Source: Welwitschia mirabilis | Lineage: Eukaryota > Gnetophyta > Gnetopsida > Welwitschiales | NCBI GenBank assembly: GCA_051453625.1 | Contig: JBOZIK010000001.1 | Coordinates: forward strand, 21,678,526-21,701,762 | DNA: 23,237 bases | Reading direction: 5' to 3' | Part shown: positions 20,624 through 23,237 of the stretch, piece by piece | Layout: each line of letters starts with the position of its first letter | How positions within the stretch are numbered: position 1 is the first letter of the stretch | Notes under the pieces: model-generated | The model's input: the letters and a program-made list of their open reading frames with translations, nothing else | What the model was told of the DNA's origin: nothing | The model's database searches: none | Translations under genes and position numbers: made by a program

Positions 20624-20855
20624 CAGCACTACTAACTTAAATAGAAGTTATCGGGTTGACAGTTAGGCCTAAAGCTAATGGAGCATATTTTAATGTAGAG
20701 TAACATCCCCTTCATTTTCCCCATGAGAGACAGAATAATAGATATTGTCTATGATGAAAAGAATTATTTTTGTAATGGGGTCATCTGACCCATTTGAGCT
20801 ACTAGGGTTTCTTCTCCGATTTTTAGGGTTAAGCTTCTTAAACTTCAATTTAAAA

Positions 20856-20867
20856 CTATAAATACCC
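20856..20867 (+). promoter_or_regulatory. LTR TATA box, copy C
   Basis: CTATAAATACCC is the cleanest TATA in the window and matches the copy A element. The conserved block begins 55 bases downstream. Confidence 0.65.
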
Positions 20868-21361
20868 TATCTTTTCTTTAATTTTATTCCCATATTTTAT
20901 ATGCAATGTTCTTGTGATAGAAGATCAAAGAATAAAGGTCCATCCAATAGCTATAGAGAGAAGTCACCTTAGTGTTGGACTGAGTATACTCCATTAATAA
21001 GCTGCTAGTTTGTTGTAAGTGGATGTAAAAGTTCTATGATTAATTCAAATATTCTTTTCACTACAATTGTGTTTATGTTCCTTATGGTTTAAGTTGGTTA
21101 TAATTTAGTGATAATTCTATAATTTATTTAGATCATAAGGGCAATCTTTATTAAGGTTGATTCTATTAGTTTAGATTTGCATTGATATTTTATTCCAATT
21201 TCATATTGAATTTTATATCCTATTTGGTATATTTCATAGTCCACATTGGTTAGAAATAAGTGATGAACTCTTCTTAATTGATTTAAATTATACAGAGCTA
21301 GTTCTTATGATAAAAGAATTAGGATCCAAATAGAATTCATTTCATTTTAATTTTCATGTAG

Positions 21362-21589
21362 TGCATTCCATCTTCATTCACCATTGCATTGCATTTTACA
21401 TTGTTGTTTACTTTCATTTATTTAANNNNNNNNNNNNNNNNNNNNNNNNNNNNNNNNNNNNNNNNNNNNNNNNNNNNNNNNNNNNNNNNNNNNNNNNNNN
21501 NNNNNNNNNNNNNNNNNNNNNNNNNTGCATTCCATCTTCATTCACCATTGCATTGCATTTTACATTGTTGTTTACTTTCATTTATTTAA
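21362..21589. other. 100-N gap flanked by an identical 64-base repeat
   Basis: The 64 bases at 21362-21425, starting TGCATTCCATCTTCATTCAC, are identical to 21526-21589. The 100 N between them (21426-21525) is a placeholder length. Two contig ends that overlap by 64 bases were probably joined without merging, so the real sequence likely has one copy and no gap. Open frames crossing this region are artefacts. Confidence 0.9.
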
Positions 21590-21771
21590 AGATAAAAGAC
21601 CACATATGCTTTTGGAAATCAATTCTTTAACTCTAAGTCTAATAAATTCATTGGGATTATGACATTTGGATTAAATCTTATCTATACTAATGTGTGTTTT
21701 TTTGCAAGTAAATTGATTTATGAATTTGTCTAAAGGACTTAAAGATTGCATAAATTTACATTGCAACATTT

Positions 21772-21789
21772 TGGCACCATGACTAGGAA
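21772..21789 (+). promoter_or_regulatory. Primer-binding site for tRNA-Asp, copy C
   Basis: TGGCACCATGACTAGGAA compared with the tRNA-Asp complement TGGCGCCGTTGCCGGGGA. Six of seven differences are C-to-T or G-to-A. Three bases (TTT) separate it from the LTR end. Confidence 0.82.
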
Positions 21790-22060
21790 AGTCCATAAGG
21801 ATCTAGAGGATTATCACTATCTAGATAAGTACATCGAATTTATGTCAAGTTATTTATTTTAAATAGTGCTATATTTTTAGCATAGCTTTAGTAGATCTAT
21901 TTTAGCAATTTTCATTTTCTATAGTTTTTTGGATCTTTATCATCCTCTCTGTTATCCCAACAACACTGGGAATGATAGTTATGAATTTTCAAATAATTTC
22001 TTTTTTACAAATTTTATTTCTATTTTTAAATCGATAATAAAAATACTATTGTCTTACCTA

Positions 22061-22084
22061 TCATCCCAACAATAGATTGGATGA
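22061..22084. repeat. Inverted repeat in the leader of copy C
   Basis: Arms TCATCC (22061-22066) and GGATGA (22079-22084) with a 12-base loop, the same arm sequence and loop length as the motif at 263-290. Confidence 0.65.
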
Positions 22085-22168
22085 AAATCTAAATTTTTAT
22101 TTTAGTAATTTTTCTGAGTTCAGTCTTTTGAGTTCCATTTTCCTATTATTGTGATTGTTATCCTTCCT

Positions 22169-22182
22169 GTCATTCCCATGAC
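22169..22182. repeat. Small hairpin in the leader of copy C
   Basis: GTCAT, a TCCC loop, and ATGAC. TGTCGTTCCCATAATAGGTA at 184-203 in copy D is clearly related. Confidence 0.5.
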
Positions 22183-22263
22183 TAGGTGATAGTTTGTTAT
22201 ATTTGATTTTAATTTTTATTTGCTATCTGAGCATGTAAGGATATGATAAATTCTAGTAGAAAG

Positions 22264-23237
22264 ATGAAATATCAAAGAGAGTAGAACTTGATTATAAAGA
22301 CCATCAAATAAGAATTATTTAACTTCGAGCATAATCCAAGTATGCACTTAGTATGCAAATTCACAGAATTAAAAAAAAAGATTTTTCTACTTTTATTATT
22401 TCAGAATCATATTTCACAAAATAAAATTATAGTATAGAAGTAAATCATGTTATTTCTTCTTCAAATATGTCAAATATGTTGAAATAATTACAAAAACAAA
22501 AGCAAGTTGCTTTGTCTAGTACTCTTATCATAATAGGAACTTCTACTACGAATGCAAATGTTACTCTTAGAGATTTAATTGCTAATTAAAATGTGAAATC
22601 CAAAATCCTTTTGATTTGTCCCCTAGTAATGATATAGAGTTATGAAATTTAAGTGCATATCTAACTTTTTTAGGGGAACCTGAGAAGAAGCCTTTCCAAC
22701 ATTTAGTTAACATTGAACAACTTGTGCTTACATTAGGGAATGGGGAGAAACATATTAGTGATCATACTTATATGATTATTTTTCCTGTCATAGTTAGAGG
22801 AAGGGAAAAAATTTGTCTTAAAACCATTCCACATAAGAGTCCTAAATCATGGAGTCAAGTGCAAGAAGTTTTTATCAAATGATTTTTGAGTGAAAGTTCC
22901 ATGAGAAAAAGAAGAAAGAAAGTAACCAACTTTTAACAACAACCTTATGATAATTATGCTATGGCTTATGAACATTTTATTATAGCTATCCATTACAACC
23001 CTATTGATAAATTCCATAAGGAAGAGTTAGTTTATTATAGTGGATTAAATTACCAAACTAAACAACTTGTAGACATTTTTAGTGGAGGAAAATTATTGAA
23101 CTTATTCTTACAAGAATTATGGAGTGTGTTAGAAAACCTAGTAGAAACAACTCAAACTTAGCCTAAAACCACTAGATAAAATTGAACCATAGGATAAATC
23201 ATAAAATATTTAAAGAAGGTTAAACATGACAAGGAAG
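22264..23237 (+). pseudogene. gag: Ty3/gypsy (Athila/Tat-type) gag remnant, copy C, runs off window
   Basis: The gag polyprotein forms the retrotransposon particle. The likely start at 22264 gives MKYQRE, shared with copy B. A probable frameshift lies near 22590-22605. From 22610 to 23161 one frame holds the whole retrotransposon gag core with three internal stops: FDLSPSNDIEL, stop (22643), NLSAYLTFLGEPEKKPF, FPVIVRGREKICLKTIP, WSQVQEVFIK, stop (22880), FLSES, VTNF, stop (22934), QQPYDNYAMAYEHF, NPIDKFHKEELVYYSGLNYQ, TKQLVDIFSGGKLLN. This matches the plant pattern x-L-R-G-x-A...W-x-x-L...F-L-x-x-F...Y-x-A-W-E-R-F...F-Y-x-G-L...T-R-x-x-x-D-x-x-x-G-G. The stops at 22880 and 22934 fit CGA-to-TGA and CAA-to-TAA. 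It is the best preserved gag here. A stop at 23159 ends the frame; the rest of the element is beyond the window. Confidence 0.85.

Larger units (their letters stand above)
20353..21768 (+). mobile_element. 5' LTR of Ty3/gypsy copy C
   Basis: It starts near TGCAATGCGAATT (20353) and ends in TTGCAACA (21768), three bases before the PBS. Inside are the CpG-bearing inverted repeat 20588-20623, a CTAGGGTTTCTTCTCCG stretch, the TATA (20856-20867), and the conserved block CTTGTGATAGAAGATCAAAG (20911) with an AATAAA at 20931. GTTGGACTGAGTATACTCC follows at 20974. Taking out the 100-N gap and the 64-base duplicate, it is about 1250 bases long, similar to copy B over the same part. The left end is uncertain because of the tandem truncated copies. 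Confidence 0.72.
21790..22263 (+). other. 5' leader of copy C
   Basis: Untranslated leader between PBS and gag, matching the copy B leader in order (GGATTATCACTATCTAGATA at 21808). It carries three hairpin-type motifs: ATCCCA...TGGGAAT (21954-21973), TCATCC...GGATGA (22061-22084) and GTCAT-TCCC-ATGAC (22169-22182). Confidence 0.6.

Noticed and set aside
21361-21630. Open frames running through the N gap
   Set aside because: They consist of undetermined residues and of the duplicated gap flanks; an assembly artefact.
1-23237. CRISPR array, tRNA, rRNA or bacterial operon
   Set aside because: No regularly spaced identical repeats, no cloverleaf or rRNA motifs were noticed, and coding density is near zero. 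The tRNA-like words are retrotransposon PBS.

Overview
The window looks like intergenic DNA from a large, transposon-rich plant nuclear genome. It is very AT-rich and CpG-poor, holds no intact protein gene, and is filled with old LTR retrotransposon remains. The plant assignment rests on primer-binding sites (PBS) matching plant tRNA-Asp, on Athila/Tat-type (Ty3/gypsy) gag and pol remains, and on a copia-type gag remnant. The species cannot be named from the sequence.

Most of what can be recognised belongs to one Ty3/gypsy family, present as at least five LTR copies, here called D, A, E, B and C. D is a plus-strand LTR cut by the left edge (1-1012). A is a minus-strand copy: gag remnant 6020-6824, PBS 7203-7220, LTR from 7224. 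E is a plus-strand LTR (about 8388-9861). B is a minus-strand copy and the most complete: integrase, RNase H, reverse transcriptase, protease and gag from 11800 to 16972, PBS 17445-17462, LTR from 17466. C is a plus-strand copy: LTR ending at 21768, PBS 21772-21789, gag from 22264 past the right edge. A/E and B/C form two head-to-head pairs whose LTRs meet back to back and whose internal regions point outwards.

A second, unrelated LTR with a Met-type PBS-like site lies at about 2044-2730. A copia-type gag remnant lies on the minus strand at 3294-3600. The stretches 1144-2040, 3601-6010, 9862-11780 and 18791-19499 hold nothing I can name. There are two assembly gaps; the 100-N gap at 21426-21525 has the same 64 bases on both sides, so the contig ends probably overlap.

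All coding remains carry stops and frameshifts. Many differences from the family consensus are G-to-A or C-to-T, as expected from deamination of methylated cytosine in silenced elements. In copy B this has changed all three integrase catalytic acids. The most interesting structural signals are the head-to-head LTR pairs, a recurring short inverted-repeat motif in the LTRs and leaders, and a tandem duplication of the promoter part of the LTR next to copy C. I see no evidence for a new functional gene system.
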